Shown piece after piece: positions 12,782-27,700 of a stretch of DNA of 64,000 nucleotides. Where the stretch lies: NCBI GenBank assembly GCA_019914995.1, contig CM034127.1, forward strand, positions 6,572,001-6,636,000. The letters are read 5' to 3'. The notes below the pieces were generated by a model, which worked only from the letters and a program-made list of their open reading frames with translations, was not told where the DNA came from and did not search any database. The stretch is from Acanthochlamys bracteata (taxonomy: Eukaryota; Streptophyta; Magnoliopsida; Pandanales; Velloziaceae). The position numbers and the translations under genes were made by a program. Numbering within the stretch: the first letter of the stretch is position 1; the number at the start of each line of letters is the position of its first letter.

Positions 12782-15700
12782 ATGCACCGTTTAGTCGCCA
12801 GCTCCCTGCTTCTGGCTTCGTGTTCTCCACGCTGGCTCCCTCTCGTTGCCCGATTGAGTTCTTCCACCTCCAACGTTCATCGATCGGTTTTCTTCCAGTC
12901 GCCAAAGTATTGATCGCACTTGTTCCTTTCACTTTTCCTTGTTATTGATGAATTCTCTAGTAGTGCTTGTTTAAATGTTTAGAATGAATAAATGTAGACG
13001 AACCAAAGAGCTCGTTGTTGGAGTTATTCCTGCCAGGGATGTATTGGAATATTAGTTTCAAATTTTGTGAATTTTTCTGGGAATTATGTATTGCTATCAT
13101 CTTCTAAACGCGAATTTTGAAGATTATCAAATACTCTACTGTAGCTTTTTAACATTTTAGTATAGAATGAACTGCTGGTTTGTTGGGATTTTTTGTGTGA
13201 CCGGCTGTTATTGAAGTAAAAATATACAGGAAGTGCTTTATAATGTGCACTATTAGTTACCCTTAGTTTGCACTAATTTCTTGCTCTGAGTTATAGTTTC
13301 TCTCATTTTCCTCTTCGAATATTTTGTTTTCCACAATCCTGTTGATGATCGATAAGTGTTGATCAGTTATTATTCTCTTTTAGTATTTTGTAAGAAATGT
13401 TATTAAGCTCAATTGCATCCAGGATAATAAGGGAGGAGAACTTTCGTGCAAGCAACCGAGTCACAAAAGGGATTCAAAAGGCAACGAGGAAGACAAGAAA
13501 GCCTGAAGTTTTGGAAGAGGATCACCACACACATATACGATGGTGGAAAGAGGTGAGCCCACCCAAGATCTTTGTCTTTGCCACAAATAAGGGTGTTTGA
13601 GCTTGGAAAATTTTGTTGTTACCTCACATAATCAGTTGATCCTTAGAAATTGCAAATGTGCAAGAAGCCTTCATCCATCCAGTTGATTAAGAGGGTCAAG
13701 TTTTCAAACTTGCTAGGACTGGATGATAGCTTAAAAAATGGAAGGTAAGATTATTGTTAACACTGTAGAATGTATAAACTTTTTTTGTTTATTTACTTGT
13801 CTCCTTCTTGATTAACTTTCTTAGTTACCATATCTGAAGTTTGAGAGCAATTTATAAGGAATCCAATTTGCATTCCGTCTTTATTGATGTTTAGATGCTG
13901 ATAGTGAAGTAAATTTGATATACTATGGTACTTTTAAGCTCCTAATTAACATCTTCTTTTGCATTGCTTTTAGTTTATATTTAAAGGTTAACATAGTGGC
14001 TCTTTTTATATATTTTGGGTTGGGGGTAAAGCATATGACCTTCTAACATTGTTTTTTGCAGCCTGAAAGAAGGAACACTCAATTTGGAGATACTACAATT
14101 TAAATCGAAGTTTCCACGTGAGGTGTTACTCTGTAGGGTATGCCACAATGTTAATATTTATTTTCTGTGAATCACTTTGTCTGAAAGATTAAACAGCAAA
14201 TCAATCAGTTCAGAAACTCATCCAGGATATCAGTTATTTCATCTGTCAAGATGAAGCAACTATTCTTGTGTATAAAAGTTTACAATTGAAAGTAGGAAAT
14301 CTGAGTGCTAGAATAAAGGAATCACTACCAAACTCAAAACTGACATAGAACTGCCTTCTAGCGATATGTGAATTGTTTCACCTACCTTTACTTTCTTTGA
14401 TTATACCACTAGATTTAGTAGATATTGGATGAATTTTGCGTATTACATTGTTTCTTCTGATTTATTATATTGGTTTGGCTACTTTGAACAAGGACTCTTG
14501 TCACGGCCTAACCTTGAGCTAGGAGGTACTTGACTAAACTAAGTCCAAATAAGACCCAAGCTCGCCAGCCTAGTAAGCATAAACCAAAATCAACTCAAAT
14601 CAACACGTGGGAGATTTTTCAAAGATTTTAGCAGAATCTCTCTTGAAAACTGAAGGAGAAATCTGAAATATTTAACAACAACAACAATGAAAGGAAATAA
14701 TGAACATAAAATCTTAGCAAAATTTATACACAGCTACTCGTTGTAATAAACATCAAATTGATAATGAAATAAATAAATATGATGGCTGGCTATCCATAGC
14801 CTACTTTGCTTGAAAAAGGTTCCAAAATAAAATTCAATACAACTCAAAGTTACAACAGTAAAGGGTACGAGTTCCATAAGCGTTACAGAACCAACTGAAA
14901 GAAAGACCAAATCATGCGATACATACCACTCAATGCAACACCTCAGTCCACAATGGTGGATTTCACCCAACTCCAGTTTTATCCCTACAAAGACCGGGAG
15001 AGGCAAAGAAAAGAGAGAGGTGAAAAATCAGAATGCTCTATTTAAGGTTACTAGTGTATCACCTAGTCATTATATTACCATCTCTCTACATACATCAGCT
15101 GTAGGAGAGCTGATCCTGCTAAGTCTTTAGTCACCTCATACCAACTTAGTCCTTAGCGAGGAAGATACAATAAAAACGAGATGCAACACACAACACCTCT
15201 TATATTATCAAAGTTCTAAATCTTTATATTCTACAAATTCATATGCATGACGTTAATGCATTAATCTTCATGATGGTTACACACGTATATACGACACTCA
15301 GCTATATGCTATTCATATGTCCACGTGCATACTTGTGTGTCAATACATACTACATTTATCTCTAGGTCATCCATGAAAACATGCTATATGCAATGTAGTT
15401 TATGAACCGGCGAGTCATAGCCACATAACATAGGTGATCGAGCGAGACCACATCTCCCGCGTGCATCACACCACTATCCTTTATGCACACATGCGTGAAT
15501 AAATATATCATATGTATAAGCACATCTTGATATCTAATACAAGCATGCATCCGCATGTGAATGTATATGATGCAGCATGTAGTCACAATCATATAATGCA
15601 AGTGATCGAGTGAGACTGTATATCCAAAAATGGTATATCAAAAACATGTAGCTATCTCGTGGGAATGCCTACTCATGCATAAATTATTCACGATGCAATA

Positions 15701-18700
15701 ACTACATAAGTAATACCTTTATATACGTCAGGAGAGGGGGTCAGGATAATCAGTATAGCGAGACCCAATTTCAACTATTAAATCTGCCTCCTACATAGTA
15801 TCCGAGCACATCTGGTCTTGCCAAGGCCACAATTCACCTCAAGGCCTAGGTTGCAATCATCCGTTGGGGTCCCAAATTCAACCCCAGACCTTCCGCCTGC
15901 CTTAGTGCAGCGGGGGTATCCATACACAATGAATCTATAATGTATGGAAACATATATATAATAATATATAGTGATGCGGAAATAATTGGTCATATGTCAA
16001 ATGCATATCTATTTTATCTGCATACTGATTGTGCATGCATAGGTGTCTAAAATCCACATGCAAGTATCCATGATTAGATACTTCAAGATTGGAGTATTAA
16101 CTTGTTTAAGTGTTGGATTGCCCGATATTGAACCGGTCCTCAACCAGTAGATGCTATAAACATGAGACACCTAACGTCGTGCATCTTTTGTATGCTTATA
16201 GTTTTTTTTTACAATGAATATGGTAGGCCCGGTCTTTAAAATGGCACTCATCATAATCATGAACTTATGTATGCTTAGAATGTAAGCAGAAGTATTTATA
16301 TCATGCATACTCGATAATTCATGCTATCTAGTTTCATGGAATACTAGCCTACTACAATGTATAAGGTAGGGGGCTAGCAAGCATCACTCTTATTGATCTA
16401 CTAGCGTATGGTTATCATCGCTAATATGATCTTATGCAAGTATGCATTTACAAGCATTACATAGCCTGAAGAATCAAATCATATTATACACCGAAAGTGG
16501 GGAAGTTATGCCAGAGTTTTCAAAATAGATATTACATGTATCTAAAGCCTAATAGTATGTTTAAGAAAAGAAAGACACGGTAACCCTCAACTGAGGTCCA
16601 TGCGATCATCTAAGTCCAGCTGCTATCACCAAGCTCTGACCCTCTACCCTAACTGCTCGCCAAAGCCTATAGTATAGACGAATACAATTACCTTCTATTC
16701 AAAATAGCGAAGCTAGTTGAATCCTCAATCAAACAATCACAAACTGCGACGCTGATCCAAGCAACACCTATAGTGAACGACTAGCGGGTCAGGAAAGCTT
16801 ACCGAATCGAAGGAATAATTGGATCCAAATTAGACTCACGTTCAACAATGAAGTTGTGATTCACTGATCCAAGCAACACCTGTGGTGAAAGGGTTTAATG
16901 GCTGGCTAATAACAAACAAATGCCATGAAGTTGGTATTATAACTCACCTGCAAGGTGGGGCCCATAGCTCATCAAATTTCGGTGTAAACTAGGGTAGCTA
17001 TAAGGGAGCAGCATCAATAGCAGAACTCACAGAGAAGGACGTTGAGCCAGAGTTAGGTGCCAACAGCTAGAATCGCCCAATCGGATTGCAGCAGTGAGGC
17101 GCTCGAGCGTCCTACTCTCCGGCAAAAATTGAGCTCAATTGATTGAGGGAAAATCATTAGCAAGGCTTGGAACAGGGTTTACCGTAGCTCGATGCCAACC
17201 AATCGTCGACGGGTCTAACCGAATCTTGGGTTTTTTTTATCGTGGTCACAATTTGCTAAATATACTGGCTCGAGCCACACCAACACAAAGGAGGAGACAC
17301 CGGAGGTAAGAGAAGGGAAAAGGCGTCGAAGGAGGTGATCGTGCTTCGTAAGGTAGATCGCATGGGAGGGTCGCTAGCATCAAGACTGAGCGGGGGAAAA
17401 ATGGGAAAAAGTGGAAAAGGAGAGAAAAGAAAAGAAAATAGTAAATAAATCCATATACACATAAGAATATGGTTAATGCTCGTACTTGCATATAAGGGGT
17501 CCAACAAAGTGGTCCAAGCTTGAATTAATAAGTGACACATTCAAATAGTTGTAGTCATATCCATAGTCAAATTGAGTTGAGCTTGCTCTCAAGCCCAGCC
17601 CACTAGGCATCTTGACAAACTGGGTACAACTAAACTAGCCCACGCATTAGTCGATCCAATAAAAATATTTCATTTATTCAAAATTAACCTTAATAGAAAA
17701 TCAGGATATCACAAAACTTTGTTGAGATAATGAAATTAGGGAGCTTTGTAACAGCTTGGTTTAGAGGCATTTATAGAAATTATCAATGTGAGGCCTGAAT
17801 ATATAGATTAATTTTGGCACAAGATTGCTTATTTAAAATTTTGAGATAAAGGCAGCACTGTGTTTACTTGTTTGCTGGTCATAGTATATGTTGATTTCAT
17901 GAAATTTGAAAGCATCCGTGACGCAGAATGAGGTAGTAAAGTGATAAAAGATGTAGTAATATCAAGTCAACAGAGAACGAAGAGGAAACTTGACAATAGA
18001 GAAGGAAGAGAACACCCTCATTCAAATCTTAACTCCATTCTTTGATGATGAATGAGGAAGATAGTTTCAAATTATATTTACATAAGGGTTTTGGTTGGTA
18101 GGTAGTCTTACATTAGTGCTACGGAGTTTTACTTGATAATAGTTTTGTTTGTCAGCAGTTCAATTTGGTAGAATTCTCATTTAGTTGTAGAGTATTTGTT
18201 GAAAACTCTAAATATAAATTTATTTCCTTAGCTCTGGATGATTGAGTTGATTGTTGCATTCTCCCTTATTTTCTTCTGATTTCTCTGGTCTTCTTCCCTC
18301 AACTTGTGCTGTATGACCTTTGTTCATCTTTCTTTATATTTTCCCTATCTCATTCTACATCAATCTTTTAACTTGTACCCTTTTCCTTTACTTTAAGGCT
18401 TATAGTATGTTAATATTCTAATCAGGCTTTGCCTGCATATGCATTCTCACAATTAGAGAGGCAGTGTGTAACTTGTAGAAACAACTTTCATCTAACTTTT
18501 CGAATATAGTACATCTTTGTTTTTGGATTCCACTAAACTAGCTGACTGTCAAGCTTTTAATTTTGATATGTTATTTCACTTAGTTGGTTTTACTGTAGTT
18601 TTTTTTGGAAGTATTCGATCACATGACTGAAATGCTGCTGATGGTTTTCAGGTTGGTGATTTCTATGAGGCAATTGGATTTGATGCTTGTCTACTTGTTG

Positions 18701-21700
18701 AATATGCTGGTCTGAACCCCTTTGGGGGTATGCGGTCAGATAGCATCCCCAAAGCAGGATGCCCCGTAATTGTATAGAACTTATTACTGCTTATAATTTT
18801 ACTGCCTTCTTTAAATTGATTTCTCATGTTCTCTATGAAATAATCCAATGAATATGTGCTGGTTATTCTTCTTGAAGTGGATTTGGTTTGCACTCTTATC
18901 ACTTTAGAATAGCGCCTACTATTATTGTTGTTGCTGTTGTTGTTGTTGTTGTTCTTCTTCTTCTTCTTAGATCATACCTTGTTTTTTCTCCAATAAAGTG
19001 TTCTTTCTCAAGTATGTGGTGTAAACTGTGATATATTATACACATCAGAAACTTACAAAAATCAAGATGTTAAATTAATATATCTGAGATTTGTATTTCT
19101 CCAGATGCTTCTTGCTCACTTATTGAAATAAATTTTATGATCAACTTGCAAGCCTTTATGCATTTTTTCTCTACTATCAGATCAAAATGGCTTGCTCATT
19201 TCTCTTTTTCTGAACTTTACTGGTCTCACATTTTTCTAAGGTTTTTCTGGCAGAATTTGCGACAGACTCTGGAAGACTTGACTCGAGCAGGATTTTCTGT
19301 TGTAAGCTTACATAATCATGATAGGCTTTCTCTTCTGAAACTGAAGACCTTACTTGTGGTATTTTGCATCCAGTATCTTGAGCATAGAAATTGATTGTTT
19401 AATGTGGTGTCCCAGTGCATTGTTGAAGAAGTTCAAGGTCCTACTCAAGCGCGTTCTCGCAAAGGTCGATTTATATCTGGGTAATTTTGTCATTGATGTT
19501 TAATTTAATTAATCTCTCAGCTTCTTTTCTAGTTATTCATGTGCCAATTTCTGAATCAGGAGTTTTTTTTTTTTGTTAATGTAGCCTTGGTTTCATTTGC
19601 ATACTGTGCAAAACACTAGTGTGTATTCAAGTACATCACCAAATGTCTAAGTATCCCATGAAAGAATAGAAGTGCACTTGAAAAAAGTAATGTTGCACGT
19701 TTGAGAGTACAGGTTGATTTGGACTGGCTGCCTATCAAATGGATACTTGCAGACACAGTACTAAAATTTATCATGATTTGCAATCTTAGGGGTTAAAAAT
19801 GTATGCAAGGTTCATAATGATGTGGTTAAAAATTCTAAAGAGTGATCTTAGCATTGTTGATATGTTTTGAAGTATGGATTTTCAAAGAGACATAATGATG
19901 TGGGAGCATCTGTTCAACCCGCACCTAGTTGGACACAAGGGCTTTGTTGTTGCTCTATTTACATTGCATTGAAATGAACATCTTGTAACAAGTTCAAAGC
20001 AGCTAAAAGCACATGAAAGGTTTATTTACTATTTCGGAAGATCAAAAGTGTATTTACTATTTATTTCCCAAATACATTGATGTAAAAGAAGAGATTATCT
20101 AGAGCAGAGATATTATTGACTAGACACAGTCAGTCTGACAGCTGAACAGCTGGCTCACTCCCCTAGTCTCTTCTGATTCTTTTCTAGAAGGGATCTGCAT
20201 AAAAATCAGACTTAAATAGATCTGTTGGCAGGTTTTTACTGAATGGATTATGCATCTTATTAGAAATTAAGGTCAAAGAGAGATATTGTTGGAGAAGAGA
20301 GGGGATGGCTTGGCATTTGATATCCTATACCAGTAAGACCTCTGTTGCTTGGTTGTCAAACGAGTACCTGGCTTAACATGATACGATGCTGAATCCTTGG
20401 CAGGCACGGATGATTCTGCCTATAGAGCTATGGAAATTAGGAATATTGCTTCGTCTGTCTCCTGTGACCTTATATGACCGGTCATCCATGTCTAACACGA
20501 ATTCTAGATTGTTTGATGTGGACATAGGTACTTGCCGGAGAATGGCGAGCCCTAGCAACGGAGGTCCTACTGGTATGGAAAAGAGACACGTGACACTATT
20601 TCTTTCCACCCTCCAACAATATCCTCTTACAGTGCTACCTAATATGAGGCCCTTAGTTTATATATTTTAGCAAAACCGGTCCAAATAATGCTCCTATATT
20701 TTGATTTAGCAAATTTCCCTGATTTGCTACCTTCTTTAGCCGCATCTCCATGTCCAGCACTCATACATTGTCACATACAAGTATCCGACTCCGAGTAACA
20801 TAGAGCATAGGGCATTTCAAACATTTTCACTACTCATGTTTTGATATCAATGACTATTAACATCAATGACTATTACATCAAATTATGCTTTCCTTGTAGC
20901 TTCAAAGAGTTTCTCTCTTAAAAGTTTTGCAATGAAATGACAATTTTAATAAATATTGAAATTACTATTTTGTTAAAAGTTAAGTATCAAATCCCTACTT
21001 AATTAAGGTTAAAATTGGGTATTTTGAATTTCAACAGACCCTGTTCCCTCTTTGAGTAGTATATTATTATTTTAGGCTAGTTATTGACACTATTGACATC
21101 GAAACTTGCTTGTTTGCTTAATTTTTTTAATTTTGTTTTTACTTATTAACCAATCATCTAAAATTCCTACTTTATTCAGGCATGCACATCCAGGGAGTCC
21201 TTATGTATTTGGTCTCGCCGGAGTTGACCATGATCTTGATTTTCCAGAGCCTATGCCGGTTGTAGGTATTGATGATTGCTTCTAGGTTTAGAGAGTATTA
21301 GGCTTCCCTATTAAAGTCAAGAAGCTGGATTTATGAATTTTTATTTCTAATATGAAATTTGATTATGAAGTGGATTTATTCGTCTTTTACCTAATACAAG
21401 AGCATAGAATTAGAAAAAGTATATTTGACATTACCTGTTTCTAATGCAAAAGTTGACGTCTTTTTGGTTACCCTTATTCTTACTAGATGTAGTGCATCTT
21501 CTTTCGCATGGCAACTTATTCGAGTTTTCCCATTGTTCTAGAAGGTACAAGAAATGCACAAACATGGAGAACAATAAGAGTTTTTCCTTAATATTTCTTG
21601 AGGGGTCTTGAACCTTTATATAGGCATATAATGGGTTGTCAGTTTTTTGTAAAGCTTAAATATTTAAAACTTGGCACATTCACAAGTAATCACAATCACA

Positions 21701-24700
21701 TTCTTGGATCCATGCCAAGACCATAGACAAGTTAAATCACTTGGAAAACTTTAATTTGTCTGGCTCTACCCTAACATCCGCCATGCTATTATTGAAGATG
21801 TTGCACGTACATCGCCACCTAACTGCTTTCTTGTAATGCATATATGATTGTCAACATGGACTTGGTAGGTGATCAAAATTTCCTGATTATGCATTTGTAT
21901 GCTGATGTGAATGTTGAAGGAATTTCACGCTCTGCCAAAGGTTATTGCATAGTATCAGTATTGGAGACCATGAAAACATATTCAGTCGAGGATGGACTTA
22001 CTGAGGAAGCTATAGTTACCAAACTACGCACGTGCCGCTATCACCATTTATTTCTTCATAGCTCCTTGAAGAGAAATAGTTCAGGTTTTTAATATCCAGC
22101 TTACAATTATTTGAATGCATTATTTTTTCTATTGTGGCATTTAATCATTGTTTTACCTCTGGTAGTCAATTTTATCTATTATAATGAAAGAAAACGCTTC
22201 AAATCTTCTTGGTGGTTCTTTTTTTGGGAATAAAATGTGGGTTCTTTTTTTGCATCTGGTAATTCACTCTTGTTTAATTTTTTTTTTTCATTAGATGCAC
22301 ATGCACCTAACTCATATACGTACATTTCTATCCTATTCTAGCAAAGTGTAAAGTGTATGAGGCACCTTATAATCCTGTATATATGTTTGCATAATAACGC
22401 ATGTGTTGTTTTCAAAAGTTTTTAAAAAAATAATCTGGCAGTAAACTATTAATATGCATAGAACAGAAACAAGTTCTCCTGGCATAGTTGCTATTTACTT
22501 TTGTTTTCCTTATTTTCCTTTTTATATGGTAGTGAAGCTCAGTCACTTTTGTATGCTGCATTCCCTCTGACAAACAAGTAATGCTATTCACCATTCTGGT
22601 CGTAATAAGTAAGGTTCTTGCTTCACTTGTTCTCTGATTTATGTAAACGAGTAGTTTGTATCCGTGCGCATTGCTTTTACTCATCATATTGTTCCCAAAT
22701 TCCTGAAGGTATATTCCCATTCTAGCAAGTAAACATAGACTTTGATCTATTAGTGTTTTGACCTTAACCATGGAAATGACCTTGATATCTGAGCTTCTTC
22801 TTCTTAAAGAATTTCCTTTTAATCTCTTTTGGTCCTGCTTTGCATTTAACTTTTCTGCTGCAATAGCTAGCTGTGGTGTTTATTGCATTAGGAGAATCTA
22901 ATTAATGGTATTTGTTCTTGTTATGGGTACGCCATATAACCTTGGTTTTATCGTTTGTACTATATTTGGTAAATCATATCCACTAGTATAGTATTTATTC
23001 TCTCTTTAGTGGACATGCATTTGTGAAATTTGATATTTTGAGTCATCGACATTTAAAATAATTACTAGAGCTCTTTCTTAGTTGTAGTCTTCTTTCTTAA
23101 TTCATGTCTACTGAGTACTAACACCATTTGCTTGCAAACTGATCAAGTGGATGCTATTGTGTTTATCTGTCAGTGACATGCTTTGAATGTAGTTGTTTCA
23201 TTTGTCATACTTTCATGTACTTCGTTCTCTTGTTCTCTATCATTATAATATGCAAATCGCGACATCTGTTATCCTGGAGAGATCTGCATTTTAAAAATTT
23301 CCTTGCGATCACGTTGTCCTCATCCAGGTACTTCTCGGTGGGGAGAATTTGGTGAGGGAGGATTACTTTGGGGTGAATGTAACGGGAACCTCTTTGAATG
23401 GTTTGATGGTAATCCTGTTGAGGAACTTTTAAGCAAGGTTCGTATGTTGATATTGTGAGGTTACTTTAATAGACAGACTACTTTCATTTGAATTCTTTTG
23501 GAAGTAGTCTACTTTTATTTCACTTGTTGTCTGTAGTTGATATATGTTCTATTCTCTAAATGAAATATGAGTTTTTGAATAAAAGTTGCAACTATACCGG
23601 CCCATTCGTATCAAATTTCTATATTTAGTTTAAAAGAGCTGAATCATGCTTGATGTAACTTCTAAATGCAAATGCAGTCATTTCTTTATAAAATTTTAGT
23701 ATCAATGCCTCAACTGTGAATTTCATGAGATCAAGTTCGATTTGGGGCATTGCACCTTGCTGCTTGCCTAGAAGTGCTCAAACCATTCACATATTGGTCT
23801 TAACAAGCTCATCTCTCTAGGAACCTCCAAGAAATTTGTGTATGATGTTTGAAATCTCTAAGATTGTCTAGGATCTTCTTCTTTAGATGAAGGTTAGTAA
23901 GATGCAGTTGTAGTTCCTTGCAGTCTTCTGATTCTTTGAAGTTGCAGCTATATAACACCAATTTTGCTACTACAAACCTACTTTTCTATGGTTTTCTCTG
24001 TCATTTGTGAATGGGTGGCATGTAATTAGTATGTAAGGCCATATCTACCTTTCTTATCGTATTTGTCCAACTCAAGAAATTTTGATATGCAATGGATTTC
24101 ATTTTGGTTTCCTCTTATCTACCAGATTACGACAATGTCTGTCCAACTTTGTAATCGGTATGTTGTTTGGGATTTTACTTTTTCTAAACGTCCAGACACT
24201 TCTATATGGGTGTTACTTTTTGCATATGATCTCCCATCACATGTTTAGTCATCTTTACTGTTGGTCAAGGTACATTGTCCACAACTATACTGTAATCATG
24301 TTCGCAACAAAGATTAACATCAATCTTTTCTCTAATACTTGGCCTGTTTATGGAGTTTTTTTTTTATTTATAAAAATTTATTATTCTGATTATTGTTGTT
24401 GTTACTGTTGTTGTGGTTGTTTTGTTGTTTTTATTTTTTAGTACACATCTAGACACACCCAAAACTGTAAGCTTGGCTCCAAGTCATTTGCGTATTCGCT
24501 CATTAAGTGTTTACAGACTGTTGCTTACCTATTCACAACCTATTGTTTCAAAAGATTCTAAACATAATACTCTCATTCCATCTCACAGTCAGCTATTTAA
24601 GCCGTCAAACGGCAAACTAAGGGCTCATGTTGGAAAATTAAAGTTCAGGTTGATTTTCTATATTTTTAAATGTTAGAGGCCTTTAGTTCTCTCAGAACTT

Positions 24701-27700
24701 AGATGAGAACATAGTGACAAGTATGGGCCTCTCAAATAATTCCACAAGAGTGTATCTGAAATTTTGTAAATTCGATCAAGTTTGGAATAAAATTCAGCAA
24801 TTGTTCTAATGAATTAATTAGCAAATAGTTAGATATAAATGTAAATGGTGATCATATATATAATCCCTTTTTTTATGATAAATGATAACGTATGTATTAT
24901 CCTATTAATAACATAATTTAAGCATATAATAATAGTAGCAATAATAATAATATATTAAATGGTAAAGGTATATTTAAAGCATAATCTGGATGTTAATATC
25001 AAATCTAGTAAAGTATTATTTTCTAGAATGAAATATATTAACAAAGTGTTGGCTGGTTATTAAACATTGAATTGGGAAGTTTGGAATCTGCATGAATAAT
25101 AAGCATATCTTGTGGCCATACATGCACAACAAAAAGGGAGGCAGAAAGAGCATGTATTTCAGCCAACTAAGGGGCTAATCCTCTTCCATCCCATCTGCAA
25201 ACCTTAATTTCTTGCGAAATTATCGCAAAACTTGAAAAAAAATGAGATATTTGTTAGAGGATGAACTAGCCAATGATAAATTTGTCTTCTTCGAAAATGC
25301 CAAAATAATCTCGAATTTTATGAAAAAATCACGAATATGTTACTTTGGTGAGGGTGTAAAGGTGTTGCAGGATCCTTAAATTTATGGCACATTATTGCTA
25401 AATGTGCTGTGTGCAAAGTTTTCCAAATGGCTTAAATAATACAAGTTGCGTATCCTGGTAATTCTATTTGCTTATGATGTTAGCTGCCCCGTCAAACTAG
25501 AGCTGATCATTGCGGTTGAACAACTAGAGCTGATAATTGCGAATATGCATTCCTTTTTTTCTTTAACAGCACTATAGACTAGATGCTAGTTTGATACAAG
25601 CCGGAATTGCCACAATCTATACACGCTAATAGATGTCAACTTAGTTTTGGATGTTCCATTCTTTTGGCTGTGTTCTACATTTTGATGGGCAATCCTTTTT
25701 AATCTTCAGGTTAGAGATATCTATGGTCTTGATATGGATGCTACATTTAGGAATGTGACTGTATGCTCAGAGAGAAAGCCTAGACCGTTATATCTTGGAA
25801 CAGCTACACAGATTGGTGAGAGGAATGATGCTCTTCTACTCCGATATTCCTTTTTGAATATTTATAAAATAGACAGCTTATTTTTTATTGTTGGATCTTT
25901 GTTAGGTGTTATACCGACTGATGGAATACCATGTTTACTAAAGTTTCTGCTACCTTCAACTTGTACTGGTCTTCCAACATTGTACGTTACAGACAATATT
26001 ACTCTTCTTATAACTAGTCTTGTAGTTGTTCCTGTGCCTACATTGATAATAATATCAGTCCAAAAGCAGCTCATTGTCAAATATTTAGGTAGTTTGACAT
26101 GACTGCGATTTGCTAGACCAAGTGGCTTAGAACAGCTGGAGGTTCCAGGCCAAGGAGTGTATTTTCTTTATATATTTATACTTTCCAGTTCATTATGTTG
26201 AATTTTTGGCTGTGGGAAGGTGTCTCCCCTAGTGCGTGCACATGCTACTAGTGTTGCAGTTAAATTGATCTCAAATTCAGTTTGCATGTAGGGAAGAAGT
26301 TCGAGATATAGCTATAAATGCTGTGAGATATCTTCGTATCCACAAGAATATGAGTCTTCTTTGACAGCCTAATATTTGGGAGTGGATTGACCTGACTAGG
26401 AATTTTGTGTTAGGAGCAAGGGGCTTTTTCTTATGCTGTGTTAACTGTCATAGTAGAGTACCTGCAGTTGCTCTCTAGCCTAGATTTGGACCCAGATTGT
26501 TGTGATAAAATCCCAACTCACTGAAACTTCATTTCAGCAACTTTTGCTGGATGTCTTCCCTTAAAGTTTGCATGCAGGAAATGCCATCCCACTCTTTTTA
26601 TCTTTATTTCAAGATATGTCTGTTTTGTGGCAGGATATGTTGAGGATTGTGTAGAATAAGTAACATAAAGAATGAAGTTTTCTGTTGAATTAATTACCAT
26701 TTGTTACAGATTAACCATAATTATCTTTTTCTAGCATGTCTTAACCGTAATTCTGAAGTCAACAGATGGCAAATATTATATTGATTGCAAAATTTTGAAC
26801 CTAAGTTGTCTTAAGTCTTGATTGCATATGTTGAATTCTCTATTGTATAGCTTCTGAAAATGCAGACGCTATGACATGTTTGTTTCTCGTGATCTTATGA
26901 AGTACATTGTGAAGTTTTTTCTTGTTCGTTTTTACTTTTGTTTATTTTTATATTAAGTAAATGTAAGTTCATTTAGTTTATGAAAAACTTAACCTAGGCC
27001 TTCTTTTTTGAGGTTTAAATAGTCAGGTTACTTGGCCCAAATTTACAGGGACCGGCTGCTGAACCAGATGAATATTGGCATTGAAGCAGCATGACTGCCT
27101 AGATTGGATAATATTTAGTCGTATCTTGAAATGAGTTGAATTAAACAGTTAGATACCTTAGCCAGTTCAATTTCAATACGTTATGAATAGGACGTGCTCC
27201 AAACAGCCCGCTTTTGTCCTTATTTTGCGCGTACTGCTGCACCTTCAATGAAAGAGCTCGCTAGTCCAGTAGATAAATTGACAAACAGATTATTCGAGAT
27301 AGATAGGTAAATGAAAGTCAAACTGCAAGGGATGAGTAGGTTTGTAGGAGATAGGGCATGGTTGACCTATGTGCTCGTTCTACTGTAGTCTGTTAAAAGA
27401 GTTGTGTAGTCAGTTTGTGGTATGATTTATTCTTTCAACATTTTCTTTCTCTCTGAATAGTGACTGAATTTATGTGGGGATGCAGCAATTCTGTTGTCGT
27501 AGTCTTGCTATTAGCATTTTCTAAGGCTAGCTATGTTGTAGGCACTGTGCACTCATGAGATGGTCAAGCTTTACTTATATTCTACTGCTGTTTGTAATGT
27601 TAGCTTAGATTTAGTTTGTTTACTGCAATGTAATTTGCTCTTTGAGAATGCTGAAGGCATCCTAAGGTCTACAAAATATTGACAATGCCTTTTGTTTTCC

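Noticed and set aside
17246..17540. Overlapping minus-strand frames in MSH1 intron 4
   Set aside because: Ser/Leu/Phe/Pro-rich translations of a purine-rich strand within the LTR-like insert; no domain.
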